Origin: Tepidicella xavieri
GTDB taxonomy: Bacteria; Pseudomonadota; Gammaproteobacteria; Burkholderiales; Burkholderiaceae_C
DNA: 64,000 nucleotides
NCBI RefSeq assembly: GCF_004363315.1
Contig: NZ_SNYL01000009.1
Coordinates: 62,001 to 126,000 of the forward strand
Direction: 5' to 3'
The notes under the pieces are model-generated. The model was not told the origin of the DNA, ran no database searches, and saw only the letters and a list, made by a program, of their open reading frames with translations. Each line of letters opens with the position of its first letter. Position 1 is the first letter of the stretch. A program made the position numbers and the translations under genes. This document shows positions 37,228 to 44,629 of the stretch, one piece after another.

Positions 37228-38571
37228 TCAGGCCATCGCGCGTGGCGAGAGCGAGCCGGCGAACCGCTGGTACTCCGTCTCGGATTCACCGGCAAAACGC
37301 ATCGCGATGGCGGGGCGCTCGCCGCTGATCAGCTCGGCCAGGGCACGGCCCGATCCGGCCCCGTGCGTCCAGCCCAGCGTACCGTGTCCGGCATTGATCC
37401 ACAAACCGGCAATCCGGGTGCGGCCGATGAGGGGGATGTTCGTCGGCGTGGCCGGGCGCAACCCGCACCAGAACTGGGGGTCGCCCCCCTGCTCGGGCAG
37501 GCGCGTGTCCACCGCGCCGGGAAACACCTCCTCGATGCGGCGCACCAGCATGCGGCAGCGGGCCTGTGCCAGCGGGGTGTCCAGCGACAGATCGAACCCT
37601 CCAAGCTCGATCGTGCCGGCCACCCGCAAACGGTCACCGAGACGAGAAATCGCCATTTTACGGCCGTCGTCCAGCAGGCTGACCTGCGGCGTGCGGGCCG
37701 CGTCGAGCACGGGCAACGTGGCGCTGTAGCCCTTGCCCGGGTAGATGGGCACGCGCACCCCGACGGTGCGCAACAGCGGCGCGGTGTAGGAACCGCACGC
37801 CACGACCACGGCATCGGCCTCCAGGACCTTGGTGATCCCGGTCTGCGCGTGTTTGATGACCACACGCCGGATGGCCCCGCCTTCGACGGCGAGTTGCTCG
37901 ATCTGGTGTGAAAACAGCAGATTGACCCCCTGCTGGCGACACAGCGCCGCCAGTTTCTGGGTGAACACGCGGGCGTCGCCATGCTCGTCGGTCTGGGTGT
38001 AGGTGCCGCCGACGATCCGGCTGGCGCAGGCCTGCAGCGCCGGCTCGATGCGCAGCAGCTCTTGGCGATCGACCACACGGCGCTGCACCCCATGACGCGC
38101 CATCAGCTCGGCCGCCTGCCCCGCCTCCTCGAAGGCTTTCTGATCCATGTAGTAGTGCGCGATGCCACGCTGCGAACGGTGGTATTCGATGCCGGTCTCG
38201 GCCACCATCGCTTTGAGGGTTTCGTGGCTGTAGCGGCCCAGGGCCACGATCTGCGCCAGATTGCGCTCGAAGGCGCGGTCGTTGCATTCGGCCAGGAAGC
38301 GCAGCAGCCAGACCCACTGGGTGGCATCGAGCTGAGGCCGCCACAACAGCGGGGCTTCGCGGTCAAACATCCACTTCAACGCCTTCCAGGGCGCTTCGCG
38401 GTTGGCCCAGGGCTCGCAGTAGCTCACCGAAATCTGCGCCGCATTGGCGTAGCTCGTCTCCAGCGCCGCTTCGGGCTGGCGATCGACGAGCGTGACCTCG
38501 TGGCCGCGCCGCATCAGATGCCAGGCCGTGCTCGTGCCGATGATGCCGGCCCCCAGAACGATGACGCGCAT
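37228..38571 (-). CDS. dadA: D-amino acid dehydrogenase
   Basis: FAD-dependent, membrane-associated enzyme oxidising D-alanine and other D-amino acids to 2-oxo acids. 447 residues. FAD motif VLGAGIIGTSTAWHLMRRG from residue 5, LVDRQPEAALETSYANAAQIS near residue 28 with the DadA SxxNAxxxS type segment, YPGKGYSATLP near residue 275 and the C-terminal GLRPATPTNIPLIG / NAGHGTLGWTHGAGSGR. First gene of a probable pair with the symporter, divergent from an ArgP-like regulator with 117 nt between. No alanine racemase gene (dadX) is adjacent. Confidence 0.94.
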   Translation of the reverse strand: MRVIVLGAGIIGTSTAWHLMRRGHEVTLVDRQPEAALETSYANAAQISVSYCEPWANREAPWKALKWMFDREAPLLWRPQLDATQWVWLLRFLAECNDRAFERNLAQIVALGRYSHETLKAMVAETGIEYHRSQRGIAHYYMDQKAFEEAGQAAELMARHGVQRRVVDRQELLRIEPALQACASRIVGGTYTQTDEHGDARVFTQKLAALCRQQGVNLLFSHQIEQLAVEGGAIRRVVIKHAQTGITKVLEADAVVVACGSYTAPLLRTVGVRVPIYPGKGYSATLPVLDAARTPQVSLLDDGRKMAISRLGDRLRVAGTIELGGFDLSLDTPLAQARCRMLVRRIEEVFPGAVDTRLPEQGGDPQFWCGLRPATPTNIPLIGRTRIAGLWINAGHGTLGWTHGAGSGRALAELISGERPAIAMRFAGESETEYQRFAGSLSPRAMA

Positions 38572-38688
38572 ACCGTGTCCCCTTGTTGTCTACCCGCAAG
38601 AAAACCGCAGTATGCGAAATCCGTCAATAGTTGTGAAGTCGGATTAAACTTACGGCGATTCAATAAGCCAAACTGATTTGGAGGCGCG

Positions 38689-39603
38689 ATGAGCACTTTC
38701 GACCCGGATGCGCTCGAATGCCTGGCCGCGATCGTCGAGGAAGGCGGCTTCGAGCGGGCGGCCCAGCGGCTGTCGATCACCCAGTCGGCCGTGTCGCAGC
38801 GCCTGCGGGCCCTGGAAGCCCAGGTCGGCACGGTGCTGGTGGTGCGCAGCCGCCCGCTCAAGGCCACGGCGGCAGGTCAGCTCTTGCTCAAGCACACGAA
38901 GATGATGCGGCTGCTGCGCGCCGACCTGGAGCGCGATTTGCGCGAACTGGCGCCCAACGCGGCCCGTGGCCAACGCGACGAGGACCGCATCGCCGTGGCC
39001 ATCAACGCCGACAGCATCGCCACCTGGGCCCTGCCGGCCCTCACCCCTCTGATTCAGGAAGGCCTGGCCATCGAGATCATCCACGACGACCAGGATTTCA
39101 CCCACGAGTGGCTGCGCGAAGGCCAGGTGATGGGGTGCGTGACCTCACTGGGGCAGGCGCTGCGCGGCTGCCGGCTGGAGCCGCTGGGCGCGATGCCCTA
39201 CGCCGCCGTGGCCTCGCCGGCCTTTGCTGCCGAGGCGCTGCAAGGGCGGCTGACCCCTTACAACTTTCATCGCGTGCCTTTCATCGCGTTCAACCGCAAA
39301 GACGATTTGCAACGCGACTTTGTCTGCCAGGCGTTTGGGCTGCCGCGCGCCTCGCTCAAGCAGGTCTATGTGCCCTCTTCCGAAGGGCAGGTGCGTGCCG
39401 CGCTGGCCGGCTGGGGCGTGACGGCCGTGCCCCGTCCGCTGGTAGCGTCCTTGCTGCAGAGCGGGCAGTTGCTGGACGTGGCGCCCGATCACGATTACCG
39501 GGTGCCGCTGTACTGGCATTGCTGGAATCTGGCCTCCGACGTGCTCGACGGCCTCAGCCGCGCATTGCGCCAAGGGGCGGCCCAGGCGCTCGCGCCGCTG
39601 TGA
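38689..39603 (+). CDS. LysR regulator of the ArgP/IciA subfamily
   Basis: 304 residues. N-terminal winged helix: FDPDALECLAAIVEEGGFERAAQRLSITQSAVSQRLRALE is broken here only for length, with the recognition helix SITQSAVSQRLR near residue 30. The ArgP-type ligand domain shows AVAINADSIATWALPALTPL near residue 100 and FNRKDDLQRDFVCQAFG near residue 200. Classical members respond to Lys/Arg and control lysE/argO exporters. Here the gene is divergent from dadA, so control of D-amino-acid catabolism is possible but unproven; no exporter gene adjoins it. GGAGG precedes the ATG. Confidence 0.9.
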   Translation: MSTFDPDALECLAAIVEEGGFERAAQRLSITQSAVSQRLRALEAQVGTVLVVRSRPLKATAAGQLLLKHTKMMRLLRADLERDLRELAPNAARGQRDEDRIAVAINADSIATWALPALTPLIQEGLAIEIIHDDQDFTHEWLREGQVMGCVTSLGQALRGCRLEPLGAMPYAAVASPAFAAEALQGRLTPYNFHRVPFIAFNRKDDLQRDFVCQAFGLPRASLKQVYVPSSEGQVRAALAGWGVTAVPRPLVASLLQSGQLLDVAPDHDYRVPLYWHCWNLASDVLDGLSRALRQGAAQALAPL

Positions 39604-39635
39604 CGCGCGCCCGAAACCCCGTGCTTGGCTGAAGG

Positions 39636-40508
39636 TCAGGCGCACCCCAAGACTGCGCGATCGTCCACCTCCACCACACACACCGGATCGAACCCCTCCT
39701 GCTCGGCCTTGTCGGCATAGCCCAGCGGATTGGCCACCACGCGACAGCCGTGCAGACGGTAGTCCTGGCGGCAATGCAGGTGGCCATGCAGCCAGACGTC
39801 GGCCAGCGCCAGCCAGTCGTCGAGGGCGTTGCAAAAGCCGGCCGTGCCCGGGTTGATGCCATAGCGCGGATCCTGGCTGCGCAGACTCGGGGCGAAGTGC
39901 GTGACCACCACCGTCGGGCCGGGATGGGGCTGCTCCAGCGCCGTTCGCAGCCAGTCCTGCGCAGCCAGGGCTTCTTCGCGCACCGCCTGGGCATCGAACA
40001 GCCGGCCATGGCGCTGGGTCTGCATGCGCGTGAGGTGGAAATTGGCGGCGCGAAACGCGCGTTCACGCAGTTTCACGGCGCGTGCCTGCGGCTCGGCCGG
40101 CAGGCCGCGCCCGGCATGGGGCACCTGGGCCAAGGCGTCGAAGTCGCTCCACAAGGTCGTGCCGATGAAGCGCACCCCCGCCAGCACGTGCGTCGCGCGC
40201 TCCAGCCACACAATCCCCAGTCGCTCACAGGTGGCACGCAAGCGGCGGTGGGCGTCGTCGAAGTCCAGTCCGTCGTACTCATGGTTGCCCGGGCAGAACA
40301 GCACCGGGGTGGGCCACCCGGCATACTGGGGCAACGGTGAAAACCGCTGCAAGCCCCAGTCTGGCTCCGCCATCTGGGCGCCGTCGGGGCGGCGCTGGTA
40401 GGAGCCGATGTCGCCCGCGAGCACCAGCACGTCGGCACCTGGGGCCACCACGGGGCAAAAGCCTGGGTTGGCTTCGAGATGCAGGTCGCTGAGCAGTTGG
40501 ATTCTCAT
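39636..40508 (-). CDS. Calcineurin-like metallophosphoesterase
   Basis: 290 residues from the ATG at 40508. The full metal-binding set is present: DLHLEANPG (D-x-H at residues 8-10), LAGDIGSY near residue 34, GNHEYDG near residue 72, VVTHFAPS near residue 205 and HGHLHC near residue 245. Cytoplasmic, without signal peptide. Substrate unknown; relatives hydrolyse phosphodiesters such as cyclic nucleotides. The long open frame upstream to 41105 is antisense-like and not part of it. The ATG overlaps the stop of the LysR gene (ATGA). Confidence 0.88.
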   Translation of the reverse strand: MRIQLLSDLHLEANPGFCPVVAPGADVLVLAGDIGSYQRRPDGAQMAEPDWGLQRFSPLPQYAGWPTPVLFCPGNHEYDGLDFDDAHRRLRATCERLGIVWLERATHVLAGVRFIGTTLWSDFDALAQVPHAGRGLPAEPQARAVKLRERAFRAANFHLTRMQTQRHGRLFDAQAVREEALAAQDWLRTALEQPHPGPTVVVTHFAPSLRSQDPRYGINPGTAGFCNALDDWLALADVWLHGHLHCRQDYRLHGCRVVANPLGYADKAEQEGFDPVCVVEVDDRAVLGCA

Positions 40509-41461
40509 GCGCCCGCCTCCTGCGCGACGGCTCGCCAGACGGTGTCGCGCAACCAGCGCTGCGCCGCCTGGCCGTGGCTTTGGCGGTGCCACAGCATGTC
40601 CACATGCACCGGGGGCAGCTCCAGTGGCAGCGGGCGATGCACCAGCGCGTGCTCCTGGCCAGTCATGCCCAGAAAATGGTGGGGCAGCACGGTCAACAAA
40701 TCGGACGTCGCCACCACTTGCCCGGCCGTGAAGAACTGGTTGACCGTCAGCACCACGCGCCGGCGGCGCGACTGGGCCGCCAGCGCCTCGTCCACGAAGC
40801 CCCAGGGCCGCCCGGAAAAACTCACCAGCAGATGCCGGGCCGCGCAGTAGGCATCCAGCGTCAGGGGGCCGGCGGCCAAGGGATGCCCTTGCCGCATCAC
40901 CACGACGTACGCCGTGTCGTACAGGCGGCGCGATTGGAAGCGCGGCACATGGTCCTGCAGGTGGGAGGCGCTCAGCTCGGCCAGCACGCCGGGGAAATGC
41001 CCGATCGCCAGATCCACCCCACCGTGCTCCAGCAGCTCGCGCGGGTCGCGCGTGGTCAGCGGCAGCACCCGCAACGTCACGCCCGGCGCTTCGCGGTCCA
41101 GACATTGCACCAGCGCCGGCATGATCTTGGCCGCCGTGGCATCCGCCATGGCCAGCACGAAATGGTGCGTGGCCGTGGCCGGCTCGAACGCCCCCGGGGC
41201 CAAAGCCCCCCGCAACTGCTGCAAGGCTTCGCGCACGGTGGGCCAGAGCGTGGCCGCCAGCGGCGTCGGCTCCACGCCATAGCCCGCCCGCCGCACCAGA
41301 TCATCGCCGGTGAGTTCGCGCAGCCGCCGCAGGGCGTTGCTCACGGCCGGCTGCGTCATCGACAGGTTGTGCGCCGCGCGCGTGAGGTTGCGCTCGGCCA
41401 TCACTTCGTCGAACACGCGCAGCAGGTTCAGATCCAAGGTGCGGAAGTTCAGCTCATTCAT
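40505..41461 (-). CDS. LysR-family transcriptional regulator (NodD/LeuO-like)
   Basis: 318 residues. DNA-binding part: TLDLNLLRVFDEVMAERNLT and RAAHNLSMTQPAVSNALRRL, the DLNLL...TRAA pattern typical of the NodD/LeuO/NahR branch. Effector domain from about residue 95 (FVLAMADATAAKIMPALVQC). It is divergent from a small membrane-protein gene with a 105-bp intergenic region containing inverted repeats, so it probably regulates that gene and itself. It is translationally coupled to the metallophosphoesterase downstream. Confidence 0.9.
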   Translation of the reverse strand: MNELNFRTLDLNLLRVFDEVMAERNLTRAAHNLSMTQPAVSNALRRLRELTGDDLVRRAGYGVEPTPLAATLWPTVREALQQLRGALAPGAFEPATATHHFVLAMADATAAKIMPALVQCLDREAPGVTLRVLPLTTRDPRELLEHGGVDLAIGHFPGVLAELSASHLQDHVPRFQSRRLYDTAYVVVMRQGHPLAAGPLTLDAYCAARHLLVSFSGRPWGFVDEALAAQSRRRRVVLTVNQFFTAGQVVATSDLLTVLPHHFLGMTGQEHALVHRPLPLELPPVHVDMLWHRQSHGQAAQRWLRDTVWRAVAQEAGA

Positions 41462-41467
41462 TTCAAT

Positions 41468-41530
41468 GGCGAATATAAGCCATCACAAAAATAAATTGGT
41501 GTGACATGAGGGTTTGCCCTAATATTCGCC
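41468..41530. promoter_or_regulatory. Divergent LysR control region with 9-bp inverted repeat
   Basis: GGCGAATAT (41468-41476) and ATATTCGCC (41522-41530) are perfect inverted copies 45 bp apart, flanking an AT-rich core with TCACA-N12-TGTGA. The arrangement fits a LysR-type binding region between the two divergent genes. Binding is inference. Confidence 0.45.
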
Positions 41531-41533
41531 CCA

Positions 41534-41550
41534 TGCAATGCTGCATTGCA
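41534..41550. promoter_or_regulatory. 17-bp odd palindrome just before a ribosome binding site
   Basis: TGCAATGCTGCATTGCA is a perfect dyad with one central base. It ends 5 nt before the AGGAG site of the membrane-protein gene at 41567, so it could be a protein operator or, as RNA, a hairpin next to the translation start. Confidence 0.45.
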
Positions 41551-41566
41551 GCACAAGGAGCCTGAC

Positions 41567-42094
41567 ATGACCGCATACGCCTCAACTTCTGCCCCTGTGG
41601 CTGGGGCGCCGAGCCGCCCCTCCGCCCGCCGCACCGACCGTCCGCTGGCCGCCCTGCTGCTGGCCGCCGCCGTGGCCGCGCTGGCCGTGGCCACCGACCG
41701 GCTGATGGCCTCCTGGGCCGACGAGCATCTGCTGGCCACCTGGGTGGCCATGTGGGCCGTGGTGTTTGCCGGCAGCCTGCTGCTGGCCGGCACCGCCCGC
41801 CGCGCCGCCCAGCGCCTGCTGACGCTGCTCGATGGCTGGGCCCGCGCCCGCGCTGCCGCCCGCGCCGACGCCCGGCTGCTGGTGCTGGCCCGTCACGACC
41901 CGCGCGTGATGGCCGATCTGCAAGCCGCCCGCGACCGCGCCGACCTGACCGTCCACACCGAGGCCCTGGCTCCGTTGGGCCTGCCCGAGGTGTCGCGCCG
42001 CTCGGCGATCGACCCGGCGCGGGAATGGAACTGGGAAGCCGGTGCCGTGGTGGACATGGACGGCCGCCGCCGCATGGTGCCGTTCTACGTATAA
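41567..42094 (+). CDS. Small inner-membrane protein of unknown function
   Basis: 175 residues from an ATG with AAGGAG 6 nt upstream. A charged N-terminal tail of about 30 residues is followed by two hydrophobic helices (LAALLLAAAVAALAVATDRL, and TWVAMWAVVFAGSLLLAG), then a cytoplasmic Arg/Ala-rich helix and a C-terminal tail ending AVVDMDGRRRMVPFYV. I do not recognise the family. It is divergent from a LysR gene and has its own terminator, so it is a single-gene transcript probably under that regulator. Confidence 0.75.
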   Translation: MTAYASTSAPVAGAPSRPSARRTDRPLAALLLAAAVAALAVATDRLMASWADEHLLATWVAMWAVVFAGSLLLAGTARRAAQRLLTLLDGWARARAAARADARLLVLARHDPRVMADLQAARDRADLTVHTEALAPLGLPEVSRRSAIDPAREWNWEAGAVVDMDGRRRMVPFYV

Positions 42095-42142
42095 GCCAGC
42101 GGCCAGCGCCGTGGCGCTCGCCACGGCCGCCGACCTTGCCCA

Positions 42143-42165
42143 GGCAGCCGACGGCTGCCTTTTTT
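42143..42165 (+). terminator. Rho-independent terminator
   Basis: Seven-bp stem GGCAGCC / GGCTGCC with loop GAC, followed by TTTTTT. It ends the small membrane-protein transcript and abuts the last base of the convergent pckG stop codon. Confidence 0.88.
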
Positions 42166-44024
42166 CATGCGCAAGCCGCCAGCCGGGCCTCGATGCGAGC
42201 CTTGACCTCGGTCAGCGCCTGGGGCAGGCGTGCCGCGAGCTGCTCGAAGTGCTCGGCATGCAGCGCCAGTTCACGCTGCCAGTCGGCCGGGTCGATGCGG
42301 CTGACGGCGGCGTACTGCTCGGGGCTGAAGTCCAGGCCATCCCAGTGCAGGTCTTCGTAACGCGGACTCACGCCGAAGGGGTGCTCCACGCCCTGGCCCA
42401 TGCCTTCGAGGCGGTCCAGCATCCATTTGAGCACTCGCATGTTGTCGCCGAAGCCCGGCCAGACGAACTGCCCGTCGGGCCCTTTGCGGAACCAGTTGAC
42501 GCAGAAAATGGCCGGCAGCCGGGCGCCAGCGGCCTGCAAGCGCGCGCCCAGATCCAGCCAGTGCTGGAAGTAGTCGCCCATGTGGTAGCCGCAGAACGGC
42601 AGCATGGCAAATGGGTCGCGCCGCACCACGCCCTGCGCCCCAAAGGCCGCGGCGGTGGTTTCGGAACCCATGGTGGCCGCCATGTACACGCCCTCCACCC
42701 AGTCGCGGGCTTCGGTCACCAGGGGCACGGTGTTGGAGCGCCGTCCGCCAAAAATGAATGCATCGATCGGCACCCCGGCCGGCGAGTCCCAGGCCTCGTC
42801 AAGCGCGGGGTTGTTGGTGGCCGACACCGTGAAGCGGGCGTTGGGATGGGCGGCTTTTCGGCCCGTGGCCTTGGCAATGTCGGGCGTCCACGCCTGCCCC
42901 TGCCAGTCGGTGGCACGCTCAGGCGCGGGCCCCATGCCTTCCCACCACACATCGCCGTCGTCGGTCAACGCCACGTTGGTGAAGATGACGTCGCGGTCCA
43001 GGCTGGCCATGCAGTTGGGATTGGTCAGCGTGTTGGTGCCCGGCGCCACGCCGAAATAGCCAGCCTCGGGATTGATGGCGTAGAGACGCCCATCAGGGCC
43101 GGGCTTGATCCAGGCAATATCGTCGCCGATGGTGGTGACCTTCCAGCCCTCGAAACCCTTGGGCGGGATGAGCATGGCGAAATTGGTCTTGCCGCAAGCG
43201 CTGGGAAAAGCCGCGGCCACGTGGTATTTCTTGCCAGCCGGACTGGTGACGCCCAGAATGAGCATGTGCTCGGCCAGCCAGCCTTGTTCGCGCCCCATGG
43301 TGGAAGCGATGCGCAACGCCAGACACTTCTTGCCCAGCAGCGCGTTGCCGCCGTAACCGGAGCCGTAGGACCAGATCTCACGCGTCTCGGGGTAGTGGAC
43401 GATGTACTTGGTGGTGGGGTTGCAGGGCCAGGCCACGTCTTTCTGACCGTCGGCCAACGGCGCGCCCACGGTGTGCACGCAGGGCACGAACTCGCCATCG
43501 ACGCCCAGCACGTCGTACACGGCGCGGCCCATGCGGGTCATGTGCCGCATGTTGACGACCACATAGGGGCTGTCAGACAACTCCACCCCGATGTGGGCGA
43601 TGTGCGAGCCCAGCGGCCCCATGCTGAAAGGGATCACGTACAGGGTGCGGCCCCGCATGCAGCCGTCGAACAGCGGGCGCAGGGTGGCGCGCATCTCGGC
43701 CGGGGCGACCCAGTTGTTGGTGGGGCCGGCATCGTCGGGGTTTTCGGTGCAGATGAAGGTGCGGTCTTCGACCCGGGCCACGTCGGACGGGTCGGACCAA
43801 GCCAGGTAGGAATTCGGCCGCTTGGCCGGGTTGAGGCGCTTGAGCGTGCCAGCGGCCACCATTTGCTCGCACAGGCGGTCGTACTCGGCTTGGCTGCCGT
43901 CGCACCATTCGATGCGTTCGGGCTTGCACAGCGCGGCCATCTCGGCCACCCAGGCGATGAGCCTGGCGTTCTTGACGTAATCGGGCACCTTGAGTTCAAG
44001 GCCCTGCATCAGCGGTGCGTTCAT
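42165..44024 (-). CDS. pckG: Phosphoenolpyruvate carboxykinase (GTP)
   Basis: Converts oxaloacetate and GTP to PEP, CO2 and GDP at the entry to gluconeogenesis. 619 residues, the GTP-type length. The kinase-1 P-loop [14 protein letters not shown] lies near residue 275, followed by the metal-binding [13 protein letters not shown] near residue 297. [15 protein letters not shown] near residue 130, [12 protein letters not shown] near residue 425 and [20 protein letters not shown] near residue 510 are also typical of the family. Start at 44024 with TGGAG 8 nt upstream; a 50-codon upstream extension is not family-like. An unusually long inverted repeat precedes the start. Confidence 0.97.
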   Translation of the reverse strand: MNAPLMQGLELKVPDYVKNARLIAWVAEMAALCKPERIEWCDGSQAEYDRLCEQMVAAGTLKRLNPAKRPNSYLAWSDPSDVARVEDRTFICTENPDDAGPTNNWVAPAEMRATLRPLFDGCMRGRTLYVIPFSMGPLGSHIAHIGVELSDSPYVVVNMRHMTRMGRAVYDVLGVDGEFVPCVHTVGAPLADGQKDVAWPCNPTTKYIVHYPETREIWSYGSGYGGNALLGKKCLALRIASTMGREQGWLAEHMLILGVTSPAGKKYHVAAAFPSACGKTNFAMLIPPKGFEGWKVTTIGDDIAWIKPGPDGRLYAINPEAGYFGVAPGTNTLTNPNCMASLDRDVIFTNVALTDDGDVWWEGMGPAPERATDWQGQAWTPDIAKATGRKAAHPNARFTVSATNNPALDEAWDSPAGVPIDAFIFGGRRSNTVPLVTEARDWVEGVYMAATMGSETTAAAFGAQGVVRRDPFAMLPFCGYHMGDYFQHWLDLGARLQAAGARLPAIFCVNWFRKGPDGQFVWPGFGDNMRVLKWMLDRLEGMGQGVEHPFGVSPRYEDLHWDGLDFSPEQYAAVSRIDPADWQRELALHAEHFEQLAARLPQALTEVKARIEARLAACA

Positions 44025-44043
44025 GAGATCGACTCCAGAAGGT

Positions 44044-44129
44044 AAGAAAGCGGATGTGGAAAGACCACGCCGCGTCCGGGAGTCAGACGATCTCAGGGTA
44101 TGGCATACGGCTTTCCATATCCCTTTCTT
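44044..44129. repeat. 19-pair inverted repeat in the pckG upstream region
   Basis: 44044-44063 pairs with 44111-44129 through 19 pairs, interrupted by one bulged base (44051) and one G·T (plus) or C·A (minus) position. The 47-nt loop holds an 11-bp dyad GTATGGCATAC at 44098-44108. It ends 20 nt before the pckG ATG, directly beside its ribosome binding site. Confidence 0.65.
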
Positions 44130-44213
44130 GACCGAGGGACTGCGCTTGTCGCCCGCACCAGGGGCAAGAATCATGAATTTTATGAAATGCGCATGAAATC
44201 GTCACCCGCTTTT

Positions 44214-44230
44214 CATGCAAAACTTGCATG
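44214..44230. promoter_or_regulatory. Operator-like dyad upstream of pckG
   Basis: CATGCAA-AAC-TTGCATG, a 7-bp inverted repeat with a 3-bp spacer, in an AT-rich stretch with several TTCAT/ATGAA motifs (44171-44230) about 190 bp upstream of pckG. Candidate regulator binding site; the regulator is unknown. Confidence 0.4.
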
Positions 44231-44263
44231 AGTTAATGCCTCATAACGATCTCGGCACCCAAC

Positions 44264-44288
44264 AAAAAAACCGGCCCAGGGCCGGTTT
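44264..44288 (-). terminator. Rho-independent terminator of the 47-residue membrane protein gene
   Basis: On the minus strand a 9-bp stem AAACCGGCC / GGCCGGTTT around a 3-nt loop, running into seven T residues. It lies 23 nt past the stop of the small gene at 44311 and insulates pckG. Confidence 0.88.
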
Positions 44289-44310
44289 CTGGTCGTCAGC
44301 CTGAGAGGGA

Positions 44311-44454
44311 TCAGGCCATGGTCACGGCAATGAAGGCCAGCAGAAAGATCAGCAGGGCGCCCGCCAAGGGCAGCACCCAGGGGATCACGTCCACGATGGC
44401 CTCGGCCGGATCGACTTCTTCCTGGTGTTGCTCGTGCTGCGGGGCGTGGCTCAT
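44311..44454 (-). CDS. Single-helix membrane microprotein (47 residues)
   Basis: A short gene with good signals: AGGAG 6 nt before the ATG and a strong terminator after the stop. The product has a His/Glu/Gln-rich N-terminus (MSHAPQHEQHQEEVDPAEA) and one transmembrane helix ending in AFIAVTMA. The shape recalls accessory single-helix subunits of membrane complexes such as cytochrome oxidase subunit IV, but no such genes adjoin it. Function unknown. It is transcribed alone between pckG and the divergent AAA ATPase gene. Confidence 0.75.
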   Translation of the reverse strand: MSHAPQHEQHQEEVDPAEAIVDVIPWVLPLAGALLIFLLAFIAVTMA

Positions 44455-44629
44455 GAAGGGCTCCTGAATAGGCGGTAATGGGGTTTCTCACTTGATTTTA
44501 ATCAAATTGCCGCCAAACCGGCCTCGGGTTTTGCCGAGCCCCTTCCATGTTGCCGTCAGCTGGGGTATGGTTCGCCCCACAGGCCGGGCCACCTTGGGCT
44601 GCCCGGCTGGCAGCAGGAGTCGTCCTCGG

